A stretch of 53,916 nucleotides of DNA from Fidelibacterota bacterium (lineage in GTDB: Bacteria; Fidelibacterota; SORT01), in NCBI GenBank assembly GCA_022571215.1, contig JACZYG010000016.1, positions 1 to 53,916 of the forward strand, written 5' to 3'. Shown here in pieces: positions 1 to 8,173 of this stretch. The notes beneath the pieces are model-generated. The model was not told the origin of the DNA. It saw only the letters and a program-made list of their open reading frames with translations, and did no database searches. The position numbers were made by a program, and so were the translations under genes. Positions within the stretch are counted from its first letter, which is position 1. Each line of letters opens with the position of its first letter.

Positions 1-1803
1 TTCAAAAGAGCGCGAGCTTATCATAAGGTGGGCAAGATCGAAGATGCCATCAAGATACTTCAAAAGCTGCGCGAAGATAGACCGGAAAACATCGCATATT
101 TGAATCTATTAAAAGAGAGCTACAAAGATATTGGCGATTTCGAAAATCTGCTTTCCCTCCTGCGACAGAGATCAGCCCTTCACCCAGATAACTGGCGAAT
201 CGAAGCGGAGATTATTGACACATATTTCAAACTCGGTGAGAAAGATAAAGCTTTCTCAATCATCGACAGATTGTCAAAAGAATATCCGGATAATTATTCC
301 CTTACTCGTACAATTGCTTTGGTACTGAGTAGCAACAGATTCTTTTACGAGACTGTCGAGCTTTATGAAGACGCTCGAAAAAGGATGGAAAAACCGGGAC
401 AGATAACAAGAGACTTAGCGAATTTTCATGCATCCCGTCTCAATTATTCCCAAGCTACTAAAGAATATATAAAGTTCCTGAATCTTGCTCCCCAAAATTT
501 CGATTATATACGGCGGCAACTCTCCCGATTCAACACTGATAGCAGCACAATAAACATTGTTCTCGAAAACCTTAAAACAGGATTAAAGGAATCCCCCGAT
601 AATACACCGTTAAGACAACTCGTAGCGGATTACCAATTCCGGACGGGTAAGTATGAGGAAGCGCTCGCCGAGTATCTGATCTTGGAAACTAACTCCGAAA
701 GCGACGGACGAATCCTCTTTGAGTTCATCGAAAATCTCAAACTTGAGAAACAGTATAATATCGGCATAAAAGCCTCCCGAATACTGATGACTCTTAAACC
801 AAATAGCAGAATTTATCCAAAGACATATTTTATGTTAGCCGAGATGACTGAGCTGAACGAAGCAGGTCGGGATGAATTTTATCCGGAGCTGAATTTCACT
901 CTGCATCAGAGCTATGCCGGGGGAATTGACGAATCACCGGGCATTCCTAAGTCTATCGCCATCTATGATTCACTTTCAAACAGATACAAAAACAGCCTGA
1001 TAGCCTCCAAGGCGTTATTCAGAATGGGAGAGATCTATTTTACGAGACTCCAAAATTTGGATGAAGCCGAAAAGGCTTTTAAGAATTCGATGCTTTCATA
1101 TCGTGCAGCAGAAATAATCGAACCCGCCTTAGCGCGGTTAGCCGACATAGATTTGGAACGGGGTGATCTTGCTTCAGCAAGAGAAATTTATCAGAAGCTT
1201 GCCGAAACAACAAATAGAAAAGATTTTCGTTTAAAAAGTAAATTTATCGTTAGTGAAATTGAATACTTTTCCGGTGAATTCGACAGCTCGCTCTATCACT
1301 TGAATGACGTTATCTTTGAAGCTGATTTTAAAGACGCTATCATGAACGATGCTTTGGAGTTAAGCGTTCTTTTGGAAATTGTTAAGAGCGATAACTCGGT
1401 AAACTCTCGGGAGGCATTAAAACTTTATTCAAAAGCAGAGCTATTCTCCCGCCAAAGAAGATATTCGGAAGCCCAAGCGCAGTTTCAAAACCTTTACGAA
1501 GAATACCCGGATACTCCACTCTCGGACGATGCCTTCTTTATTGCGGGGAAACTATCAGCCAGAATGGGCAGATTCGAGGAATCGGTTCGAATGTTAGATC
1601 TATTCCTGGTCACTTATCCCGAATCAAACCTTGCCGACGAAGTCCTGCTTTCTGCCGGCGAGATCAGCGAAATGGCTCTTCAAGACCGTAGAATCTCGAT
1701 TTCTTATTACGAGAGGCTGTTGATAGATCATCCAAGAAGTCTATACGCGGACAGAGCGCGAAAACGTTTAAGAAGTTTAACGAGGTTAGAAAGCGTAAAC
1801 TAA
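1..1803 (+). CDS. TPR-repeat protein, 5' end outside the window
   Basis: The reading frame is open to base 1 and residues before the GTG at 28 (FKRARAYHK, then VGKIEDAI) already form half of a tetratricopeptide repeat, so the gene starts upstream. It is built almost entirely of 34-residue helical hairpins with A/Y/F and P spacing typical of TPR or Sel1-like solenoids (for example a unit ending KLREDRPEN and a late unit FIAGKLSARMGRFEESVRM). Such proteins are scaffolds or, in this phylum, often outer-membrane or periplasmic assembly factors. The visible part has no enzymatic motif and its N-terminal signal is not visible. It is followed after one base by the next gene, which suggests co-transcription. 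Specific role unknown. Confidence 0.85.
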   Translation, partial: FKRARAYHKVGKIEDAIKILQKLREDRPENIAYLNLLKESYKDIGDFENLLSLLRQRSALHPDNWRIEAEIIDTYFKLGEKDKAFSIIDRLSKEYPDNYSLTRTIALVLSSNRFFYETVELYEDARKRMEKPGQITRDLANFHASRLNYSQATKEYIKFLNLAPQNFDYIRRQLSRFNTDSSTINIVLENLKTGLKESPDNTPLRQLVADYQFRTGKYEEALAEYLILETNSESDGRILFEFIENLKLEKQYNIGIKASRILMTLKPNSRIYPKTYFMLAEMTELNEAGRDEFYPELNFTLHQSYAGGIDESPGIPKSIAIYDSLSNRYKNSLIASKALFRMGEIYFTRLQNLDEAEKAFKNSMLSYRAAEIIEPALARLADIDLERGDLASAREIYQKLAETTNRKDFRLKSKFIVSEIEYFSGEFDSSLYHLNDVIFEADFKDAIMNDALELSVLLEIVKSDNSVNSREALKLYSKAELFSRQRRYSEAQAQFQNLYEEYPDTPLSDDAFFIAGKLSARMGRFEESVRMLDLFLVTYPESNLADEVLLSAGEISEMALQDRRISISYYERLLIDHPRSLYADRARKRLRSLTRLESVN

Positions 1804-1804
1804 A

Positions 1805-3064
1805 TTGAAACAATTACTTACACTTATATTTGTTATGTTACAACTAACGCCGCTTTTTGGGCAAAAACTGCTTATACCTATGGACATATCTCAAAAAAAC
1901 CATCTAAAAGCCTATGGTTTAGCCTTCTGGGCATTGGAAGCCGATATTGAAATAGAATGGCTTTTGAATTATCGGGGCGGCTCTTTTTTAATGGATTATT
2001 CTGATAAGCTCGCCCGTGAATGCAGAATTCGCGGCGTCAATTTTCAGTCGCCCGACGCAGGAAAGATATTGGACATATACTCCGAGATCGAGGCGAATAA
2101 CATGGAAGTCATACTCCTTGAAAAAGCGCCGAAGATAGCAGTTTATACCCCGTCAAATAAACAACCGTGGGACGATGCGGTCACCTTAGCGCTTGCTTAC
2201 GCTGAAATACCCTATGAGAAGCTATGGGACCGGGAGGTTCTTAAGGGCGACCTCTCCAAATATGATTGGCTTCATTTGCATCATGAGGATTTTACAGGTC
2301 AATACGGTAAATTTTACGCCTCTTACAACAACGCATCATGGTATATCAGGCAGCAGTTGCAGTACGAAGATATGGCGGCTGAATTGGGATTTCGAAGTGT
2401 TTCCGAAGAAAAGAAATCAGTGGCGAGAACGATTAAGGAATATATTCGAAATGGCGGATTTTTATTCGCCATGTGTTCGGCGACTGACAGCTACGACATA
2501 GCGTTAGCCGCTGAGGGTCTTGATATTGTTGATGTTCCTTTCGATATGACGGGGGTGACACCCGACCTCAACAACAAACTTGACTATGGCAAAACTCTTG
2601 TATTTAAGGATTTCACTCTTGTAACTAATCCGTTAGTATATGAATTTTCCGATATTGACGCTGTCCCCGGCAGCGGAGCGGCTCCGAGACCGATAGATAC
2701 CGACTACTTCTCCCTTTTCGAGTTCTCCGCTAAGCATGACCCCGTGCCCACCATGCTCACTCAGAATCATGTTAGCGTCATTAAGGGATTTATGGGACAG
2801 ACCACATCTTTTCGCAAACATCTGATAAAAGACCATATTGTAATTATGGGAGAAGTCGAATCAGCAAATGAAGTAAAATATCTTCATGGAAACTTCGGAA
2901 GAGGCACATTCACTTTTCTCGGCGGACATGATCCGGAAGATTCCCGTCACCATGTCAACGACCCGCCTACCAATCTCGAGCTGCATCCTAATTCGCCCGG
3001 CTATAGGCTGATATTGAACAACATTTTATTCCCGGCCGCAAGGAAGAAACCACAAAAAACATGA
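1805..3064 (+). CDS. secreted GATase1-like protein (often labelled asparagine synthetase B)
   Basis: The 419-residue protein starts with TTG one base after the preceding stop and has a clear signal peptide (hydrophobic residues 3-16, ending LFGQ). The mature part opens with KLLIPMDISQKNHLKAYG, a signature I associate with a family commonly but doubtfully annotated as asparagine synthetase B in FCB bacteria. I see none of the class-II amidotransferase or ATP-pyrophosphatase motifs of real AsnB. A central part (KIAVYTPSN, then IRNGGFLFAMCSATDSYDIA) resembles a class-I glutamine amidotransferase/ThuA-like fold, with a Cys where the nucleophile elbow would be. Tight spacing after the TPR gene suggests a shared envelope function. 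Substrate unknown. Confidence 0.7.
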   Translation: MKQLLTLIFVMLQLTPLFGQKLLIPMDISQKNHLKAYGLAFWALEADIEIEWLLNYRGGSFLMDYSDKLARECRIRGVNFQSPDAGKILDIYSEIEANNMEVILLEKAPKIAVYTPSNKQPWDDAVTLALAYAEIPYEKLWDREVLKGDLSKYDWLHLHHEDFTGQYGKFYASYNNASWYIRQQLQYEDMAAELGFRSVSEEKKSVARTIKEYIRNGGFLFAMCSATDSYDIALAAEGLDIVDVPFDMTGVTPDLNNKLDYGKTLVFKDFTLVTNPLVYEFSDIDAVPGSGAAPRPIDTDYFSLFEFSAKHDPVPTMLTQNHVSVIKGFMGQTTSFRKHLIKDHIVIMGEVESANEVKYLHGNFGRGTFTFLGGHDPEDSRHHVNDPPTNLELHPNSPGYRLILNNILFPAARKKPQKT

Positions 3065-3071
3065 GGCGCCA

Positions 3072-3470
3072 ATGTCATCACAATTTTCTGTAAGCACACA
3101 CTCTTCTACGGAGATGGTCAACATAACAAGCCAGGTCCAGAACGAACTTAAACATGCCGAAATCAAAACAGGGGTCTGCACTGTTTACGTTCCGCATACA
3201 ACTGCGGGAATTACCATTAATGAAGGCGCGGATCCTGCCGTAGTCAGAGATATGGTGATGGAGATTAATAAGATAGTTCCTCTTCAAGACGGATATGCCC
3301 ATGCGGAAGGAAATTCAGCGGCGCATATCAAAACATCCCTCTTCGGGTCGTCAGTGCAGATTCCCGTGGAAGAGGGTCGTCTCACTCTTGGAACCTGGCA
3401 ATCGGTGTTTCTTTGTGAATTTGACGGACCTCGTAACAGACGGGTGATAGTTCAGGTGATTGGGAAGTAG
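3072..3470 (+). CDS. yjbQ: YjbQ/UPF0047 family protein
   Basis: A 132-residue single-domain protein of the YjbQ (UPF0047) family, with the usual length. The conserved VYVPHTTAGITINEGAD block (His and Glu of the family signature), the central GNSAAHIKTSLFGSS block and the final LGTWQSVFLCEFDGPRNRRV block are all present. Members have weak thiamine-phosphate synthase activity in vitro; the physiological role is unsettled. The ATG at 3072 has GAGG upstream with suitable spacing. It is the last gene of the + strand group and converges on greA; only a weak GGAG/CTCC hairpin lies between. Confidence 0.93.
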   Translation: MSSQFSVSTHSSTEMVNITSQVQNELKHAEIKTGVCTVYVPHTTAGITINEGADPAVVRDMVMEINKIVPLQDGYAHAEGNSAAHIKTSLFGSSVQIPVEEGRLTLGTWQSVFLCEFDGPRNRRVIVQVIGK

Positions 3471-3522
3471 CTCTTTATTTATAGGTAGGAGCGTTCTCCG
3501 ACAGCTGTGAACTCACTAAATC

Positions 3523-3993
3523 TTAATCAACTTTCTTAATGAGCCAGCGCGCGGTTCCGCGCTCCGTTTTCACTATTACCTTATCACCCTGTGACTTGCC
3601 TAAAATGGCTTTTCCCACCGGAGACTTAGTGGATATTTCTACAACATCGTCCTTGAACAAAGGCATAGAGACTACCTCGCCTTCCAAAAGCACTCCTGAA
3701 TCCAAATTTTCTATAGTAATCGCAGAACCGACAAATACCTTGCCCTTAGGTCTGTCTTTCGGGTCATATACTTCCGCGTTGGCGAGCTTACTCTCCATAT
3801 CCTGAATTTTCGTCATAAGCATAGACAGCCTCTCTCGAGAAGCATGATATTCCGCATTCTCGCTCAGGTCACCCTGCGCTCTTGCGGTTGATATGTCCTT
3901 TTGGACGCCTGATTTCACAGGCCCTTTCATATTTTTTAATTCCGCCATAAGTTCATCATATTCTTCCTGCTTGAAGAAATATTTTTCACTCAT
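3523..3993 (-). CDS. greA: transcription elongation factor GreA
   Basis: GreA/GreB factor of 156 residues, the normal GreA length. The N-terminal coiled-coil carries the acidic tip (ARAQGDLSENAEYHASRERL) whose Asp/Glu pair coordinates the second Mg ion in the RNA polymerase secondary channel for cleavage of backtracked transcripts. The C-terminal FKBP-like domain ends in the usual SPVGKAILGKSQGDKV block. Its ATG overlaps the stop of the upstream mazG gene by 4 bp, so the two genes are probably translationally coupled and read from the promoter upstream of mazG. Confidence 0.97.
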   Translation of the reverse strand: MSEKYFFKQEEYDELMAELKNMKGPVKSGVQKDISTARAQGDLSENAEYHASRERLSMLMTKIQDMESKLANAEVYDPKDRPKGKVFVGSAITIENLDSGVLLEGEVVSMPLFKDDVVEISTKSPVGKAILGKSQGDKVIVKTERGTARWLIKKVD

Positions 3994-4832
3994 ACTTGCC
4001 CCTTGATTTTATTACTTTCCCAAATTTTATCCATTTCCTCTAAAGATAATTCCGTTATATTGCGTCCATTCTCCTCAGCCGCTTTTTCGATACTCTTGAA
4101 TCGAGTTTCAAACTTCTTTATTGTCCTGCGCAGCGCGTCTTCCGGATTCACCCCCATGAACCGGGATAAGTTGACAGCGCTGAAAATGAGATCTCCTATC
4201 TCCTCCTCGAGCTCGTTTTTATTTCCATCGTCAGCTGCCTTACGAACTTCCTGTATTTCCTCATCTAACTTTGCCCAAACATCTTCTACGTTATCCCAAT
4301 CAAATCCGGTTGAAGCGGCTTTTTCCTGCAATCTGAACGCCCTTTGCAAACCGGACATATTCTTTGGAATACCGTCAATACGCGATTCTCTTCCCTCTTT
4401 TTGTTTCGACTCTTCCCAATCCATTTTTATCTTTTCAACATCCTTCTCTCTGTTTTCGCCAAAGACATGGGGATGTCGTCTGATTAATTTTTCATTTATT
4501 CCGGCTAATACAGCGTCAATATCAAAGTTCCCCTTTTCTTCCCCTAACCGCGCGTGGAATACTACATGCAGCAGGAGGTCGCCGAGCTCTTCTTTCAATA
4601 AGTTCATATCCATGTTATCAATCGCCTCAACGGCTTCATACGCTTCTTCTATCAAATATTGCCGAAGTGATTCATGGGTCTGTTTCTTATCCCATTCACA
4701 ACCGTTTTCCGAACGCAGGGATTGCATGATCTCTATCAGTCTGTTGAATTCTATGGAATAACTCTTTTGCCCTGATTCTTCTATGGAAAATCTCCTCTCC
4801 TGAAATAAATAAAAGGATGTCTTTGCTGACAT
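3990..4832 (-). CDS. mazG: nucleoside triphosphate pyrophosphohydrolase MazG
   Basis: The 280-residue protein has two MazG domains. The first starts near residue 30 with LRSENGCEWDKKQTHESLRQYLIEEAYEAVEAI and includes EELGDLLLHVVFHA, the acidic Mg-binding ExxE-D pattern. The second, after about residue 165, includes the shortened EEEIGDLIFSAVNLSRF. This is the E. coli-type tandem arrangement that hydrolyses NTPs to NMPs and lowers ppGpp or removes aberrant nucleotides. The first 28 residues do not look like the family, so the true start could be internal. Upstream is a good promoter; downstream it overlaps greA. Confidence 0.95.
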   Translation of the reverse strand: MSAKTSFYLFQERRFSIEESGQKSYSIEFNRLIEIMQSLRSENGCEWDKKQTHESLRQYLIEEAYEAVEAIDNMDMNLLKEELGDLLLHVVFHARLGEEKGNFDIDAVLAGINEKLIRRHPHVFGENREKDVEKIKMDWEESKQKEGRESRIDGIPKNMSGLQRAFRLQEKAASTGFDWDNVEDVWAKLDEEIQEVRKAADDGNKNELEEEIGDLIFSAVNLSRFMGVNPEDALRRTIKKFETRFKSIEKAAEENGRNITELSLEEMDKIWESNKIKGQV

Positions 4833-4864
4833 GGTAAAATTCTAATCAGCGCTCATCCTGTTTA

Positions 4865-4893
4865 AATATATTTTATTATGCGTTAAAACACAA
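4865..4893 (-). promoter_or_regulatory. candidate promoter for mazG-greA
   Basis: On the minus strand, TTGTGT is followed after 17 bp by TATATT, with the mazG ATG about 30 bases further on. The -10 matches those found before the trp leader and tRNA-Val in this window. Confidence 0.5.
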
Positions 4894-4924
4894 CTACGAA
4901 TTGATATTTCCCAAAACCGACAGC

Positions 4925-4955
4925 TTGATTGTCTGAGCGAAACAACATAACTTTG
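4925..4955 (+). promoter_or_regulatory. candidate Bacteroidota-type promoter for the M28 peptidase
   Basis: TTG at 4925 and TAACTTTG at 4948-4955 match the FCB primary-sigma pattern (TTG, about 20 bases, TAnnTTTG). The gene's ATG follows at 4982 with GGAG just before it. Confidence 0.45.
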
Positions 4956-4981
4956 CAGCCTGTATTCACAATGGAGACAAC

Positions 4982-6424
4982 ATGCTCGATGACAAGTTAA
5001 AAGTAATATTCTATTCGTTACTATTCTCAGTCCTGATTCTTTCTAATGTCAACGCCGAAGAAAACAGTATTTATCGGTTACTGTTCGGCGAGATATTTTA
5101 TAACTCGGAAGCGTACAGTAACCTCCGTGAACTATCCGATGATATCGGCGGACGAGTCTCCGGAACCGAAGCGGGCTACAGAGCAGAACGTTGGGCGCTT
5201 CAAAAATTCACCTCTTACGGCTTACATAACCCACACTTTGAACGATTTGAAATGCCGGGTTGGAAACGCGGCTCCCTTACCGTAGAGGTCTTGACCCCGG
5301 GGAAGAAAATACTTTCTGCGGTTGCTTTGGCTAACACTCCGTCAAAAGCTAAGATAACCGATAAAATAATCGATGTGGGGTTTGGACATCCCGATGAATT
5401 CGCTGAATTAGGCGATAGAATAAAAGGCAGGATAGTCCTCGCGGAGGTCGGCACGCTCCCGGGGAAAAGATCCGTTCACAGAACGGAGAAGGTCGAACTT
5501 GCCACCCGGTACGGAGCCACAGGATTTGTGCTCATCACTAACGCTCCGGGCAATCTCCCGAGAACAGGGACTTGTAAAATCGGCGGATATGCTGATATAC
5601 CGGCTATCAGCGTTTCATCAGAACACGGCAAATGGCTCAGAAGACAGCTAAAAGATCATCCCGAAATCGAAATGAAGATCAACATGAAAAATAAAACGGG
5701 AAAGACCCATGCGAATAATATCGTAGCGGAAATCATCGGGACGGAAAAACCTGATGAAATTGTGATAGTAGGCGCTCATCTCGATTCATGGGAACTCGGA
5801 CAGGGTACTATCGACAACGGCGTAGGCTCCGTGTCGCTTCTTGAAGCCGCAAGAGTATTGTCAACTCTGGACGCTCAACCGAAACGGACTATACGATTCA
5901 TACTCTTCATGGGAGAAGAATTCGGTCTATACGGTTCAAAAGCATATGTTAAACAGCATTCTTCGGAGCTTGAAAACATAGTTATGATGCTTAACATGGA
6001 CATGATAGGCGATCCGTATAGTTTCAACTCTTACGGACATGAAGAAGCCATACCATTCCTCAAGGAACTCGCTGCCGACCTTCAGGGCTTCGGATTATCT
6101 CCGGACAAAGTCACAAATAAAGCCGGTCTGCACAGCGATCACCAATCTTTTACGCTCGCTGGGGTTCCTGCCATGAACATAAGAGCGACCTTGGATGAAA
6201 GCATGTGGCGGTACTATCACAGCGCAGGGGACACGTTCGACAAAGCATCAGAGACCTACCTGAACAATGCAGCCAGCGTTGCCGCCACCACCCTTCTTAG
6301 AATCGCCAATGCCGAAGAAAGAGTCGGTCGATTTTATTCAGATGATGAAATAAGAGATATGCTGATAGAACACGATTTGAAAGAACCTCTTTCGCTTACC
6401 GGATATTGGAGATGGAAAGATTAA
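4982..6424 (+). CDS. secreted M28-family metallopeptidase (aminopeptidase/carboxypeptidase Q-like)
   Basis: A 480-residue zinc peptidase. An N-terminal hydrophobic stretch (about residues 7-21, ending SNVNA) is a signal peptide. A protease-associated insert lies around residues 140-240 (GRIVLAEVG ... GATGFVLITNAPG). The di-zinc site of M28 is complete: His near 265 (GAHLDSWE), Asp near 277 (DNGVGS), the Glu-Glu pair near 311 (FMGEEFGLYG), Asp near 340 (LNMDMIGD) and His near 386 (HSDHQSF). It probably trims peptides in the periplasm or outside the cell. It stands alone between divergent mazG and the convergent CNNM gene, overlapping the latter by 4 bp at their stops. Confidence 0.93.
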   Translation: MLDDKLKVIFYSLLFSVLILSNVNAEENSIYRLLFGEIFYNSEAYSNLRELSDDIGGRVSGTEAGYRAERWALQKFTSYGLHNPHFERFEMPGWKRGSLTVEVLTPGKKILSAVALANTPSKAKITDKIIDVGFGHPDEFAELGDRIKGRIVLAEVGTLPGKRSVHRTEKVELATRYGATGFVLITNAPGNLPRTGTCKIGGYADIPAISVSSEHGKWLRRQLKDHPEIEMKINMKNKTGKTHANNIVAEIIGTEKPDEIVIVGAHLDSWELGQGTIDNGVGSVSLLEAARVLSTLDAQPKRTIRFILFMGEEFGLYGSKAYVKQHSSELENIVMMLNMDMIGDPYSFNSYGHEEAIPFLKELAADLQGFGLSPDKVTNKAGLHSDHQSFTLAGVPAMNIRATLDESMWRYYHSAGDTFDKASETYLNNAASVAATTLLRIANAEERVGRFYSDDEIRDMLIEHDLKEPLSLTGYWRWKD

Positions 6425-7728
6425 GAATCCTCAACGACCGTGATTCTATTTGTAGTGTCTATCTTTACTCTTATGATCCTGTTTGAGTGAATCTCTAATA
6501 CCTTAAACATTACGCCGCTGTGACTGATTTCCCGTCCCTTCTCCGGAATTTCACCAAACTGATGGAACAGAAATCCGCCAAGTGAATCATACCCCTCTTC
6601 TTTTGGAAAAGAAATTCCTAATTCATCTTCCGCATCATCAAGATCCCATTTCGCATCAGCATCAAGTAAATTTACCGATATCCGCTTAAATATCGGTTCT
6701 TCGTTATCATGCTCATCCTGTATCTCTCCGACGATCTCTTCAAGAATGTCCTCCAATGTTACCAATCCGGATATTCCTCCGTATTCATCAACTACCAACG
6801 CAAGTTTTCTTCTTTTATCCTGAAATTCACGCAATAATTCGTCTATCATTTTTGTTTCAGGAACATAAAATACCGGTTTAATGATAGCTGATAAACTTCC
6901 CTCTTTCTTTTTATTTTCAATAAACGGCAGCAGATCCCTGGAGTGCAGCATACCTACGATATCATCCACACTCTCTCTGTAGACCGGGATGCGTGAAAAT
7001 CTGCTCTTCCTTACCACTTCAATCGCCTCGTTTAAGCTCAATTCTATCGACATCATTATCACGTCTGTCCGGGGCACCATTATCTCACGAACCTTGGTAT
7101 CACTTAGTTCGAAGATGCCATGTAACATTTTATGTTCTTCTTTTTCCAACGTTCCCTTCTCTTCCCCCACATCAACTAAAGTTCTCAGTTCATTTTCATC
7201 AAGGTTGACCATCTTTTTTTCGACACCCAATGCTTTTAAAACAAAGTCAGTGAATCCGTATATTATCTTTGCTATAGGCTGAAGGATCAAATGAATAATT
7301 GACAAAGGCAGGGCGAAAAATTTCGCTATTTTTTCCGCTCGTTTCACCGCGGCTAACTTTGGCGTAACCTCAGAAAAGATGAGAACTGCTATAGTTACGA
7401 TAATTACTTCCACAATAATTGCTATATTTTTCTCAATACCATAATATTGAGCAACGTCAAGGGCCATAAGAGCAGCAAGACTCGCTATCGCCACATTTAC
7501 AATTGTATTGCCCGTTAAAATCGTGATCAGCAATTTTCGGGGTTCTCGCAACAGATTCAATAATCTCTTTGTTCCTTTGCCGTTCTCATCGGTCATCTCT
7601 TTAATTCGGGATTTCTTTAACGAAAAATATGCGGTCTCACTACTCGAAAAAAATGCTGAAATAAGCATCAGAATCAGCAAGACGATTAGTTTATACAAAA
7701 AAAGTTCGTTCAGAATTATAAAATCCAT
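6421..7728 (-). CDS. CNNM/CorC-type membrane protein with CBS pair
   Basis: The 435-residue protein has the standard hemolysin-C/CNNM order: a DUF21 membrane domain with about four hydrophobic helices (residues 8-160), a short linker, a tandem CBS pair (MVPRTDVIMMSIELSLNEAI ... VVDEYGGISGLVTLEDILEEIVGEI) and a C-terminal CorC/HlyC domain ending near residue 430. Family members mediate Mg (or Co) efflux, with CBS domains binding adenine nucleotides. It is the last gene of the long minus-strand operon and begins one base after the ybeY stop, a link between YbeY and CorC seen in many bacteria. Confidence 0.93.
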   Translation of the reverse strand: MDFIILNELFLYKLIVLLILMLISAFFSSSETAYFSLKKSRIKEMTDENGKGTKRLLNLLREPRKLLITILTGNTIVNVAIASLAALMALDVAQYYGIEKNIAIIVEVIIVTIAVLIFSEVTPKLAAVKRAEKIAKFFALPLSIIHLILQPIAKIIYGFTDFVLKALGVEKKMVNLDENELRTLVDVGEEKGTLEKEEHKMLHGIFELSDTKVREIMVPRTDVIMMSIELSLNEAIEVVRKSRFSRIPVYRESVDDIVGMLHSRDLLPFIENKKKEGSLSAIIKPVFYVPETKMIDELLREFQDKRRKLALVVDEYGGISGLVTLEDILEEIVGEIQDEHDNEEPIFKRISVNLLDADAKWDLDDAEDELGISFPKEEGYDSLGGFLFHQFGEIPEKGREISHSGVMFKVLEIHSNRIIRVKIDTTNRITVVEDS

Positions 7729-7729
7729 A

Positions 7730-8173
7730 TCACTGGCGTTTCGTCATCAGGGAATCTTCGATCAAATTAAGATAAAAATCTTCTTTCTTTTTCATCTCTT
7801 CCCTCGATTCGGAAGTCGAATCCTCATATCCGGCAAGATGAAGTATACCGTGAATTACAACACGAATTATTTCATTTGAATGGCTATTGTTATATGTTTT
7901 TGAATTCCGTTCCGTCGTTTGCAAACTGACATAAATTTCGCCTTCGATAGGCTCTGATTTTTCATGGAGAGGAAAAGTCACTACATCCGTGGTCTGATCG
8001 TGCCCGAGATATTTTTTGTTTACCTCTTTGATTTCATCGTCAGATACGAGTAAAACAGAAACAGTGTTATAATCCTTATCTTCTCCATCTAATACCGAAG
8101 AGATCGCTGATATCACTGCTTCGGAACTGACTACACCACTCTCATTACCGGTTAAGTTAAGTTCTTTGTCCAT
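7730..8173 (-). CDS. ybeY: endoribonuclease YbeY (16S rRNA maturation)
   Basis: I place the start at the ATG at 8173 (MDKELNLTGN), because a longer frame would add 35 lysine- and arginine-rich residues lying wholly inside the end of the upstream HD gene. That gives 147 residues, the usual YbeY size. The zinc-site motif is HGILHLAGYEDSTSE: the first two His are kept, but the third ligand position is Asp rather than His, a form I know from Bacteroidota. YbeY trims the 16S rRNA 3' end and takes part in ribosome quality control. It overlaps the upstream gene by 17 bp. Confidence 0.92.
   Translation of the reverse strand: MDKELNLTGNESGVVSSEAVISAISSVLDGEDKDYNTVSVLLVSDDEIKEVNKKYLGHDQTTDVVTFPLHEKSEPIEGEIYVSLQTTERNSKTYNNSHSNEIIRVVIHGILHLAGYEDSTSESREEMKKKEDFYLNLIEDSLMTKRQ

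Noticed and set aside
3471-3522. GGAG-CGTT-CTCC hairpin between yjbQ and greA
   Set aside because: Four-bp stem without T run; not a credible terminator.
4003-4761. 252-codon plus-strand frame opposite mazG
   Set aside because: Serine- and phenylalanine-rich translation typical of the antisense of an acidic, lysine-rich gene; mazG is clearly real.
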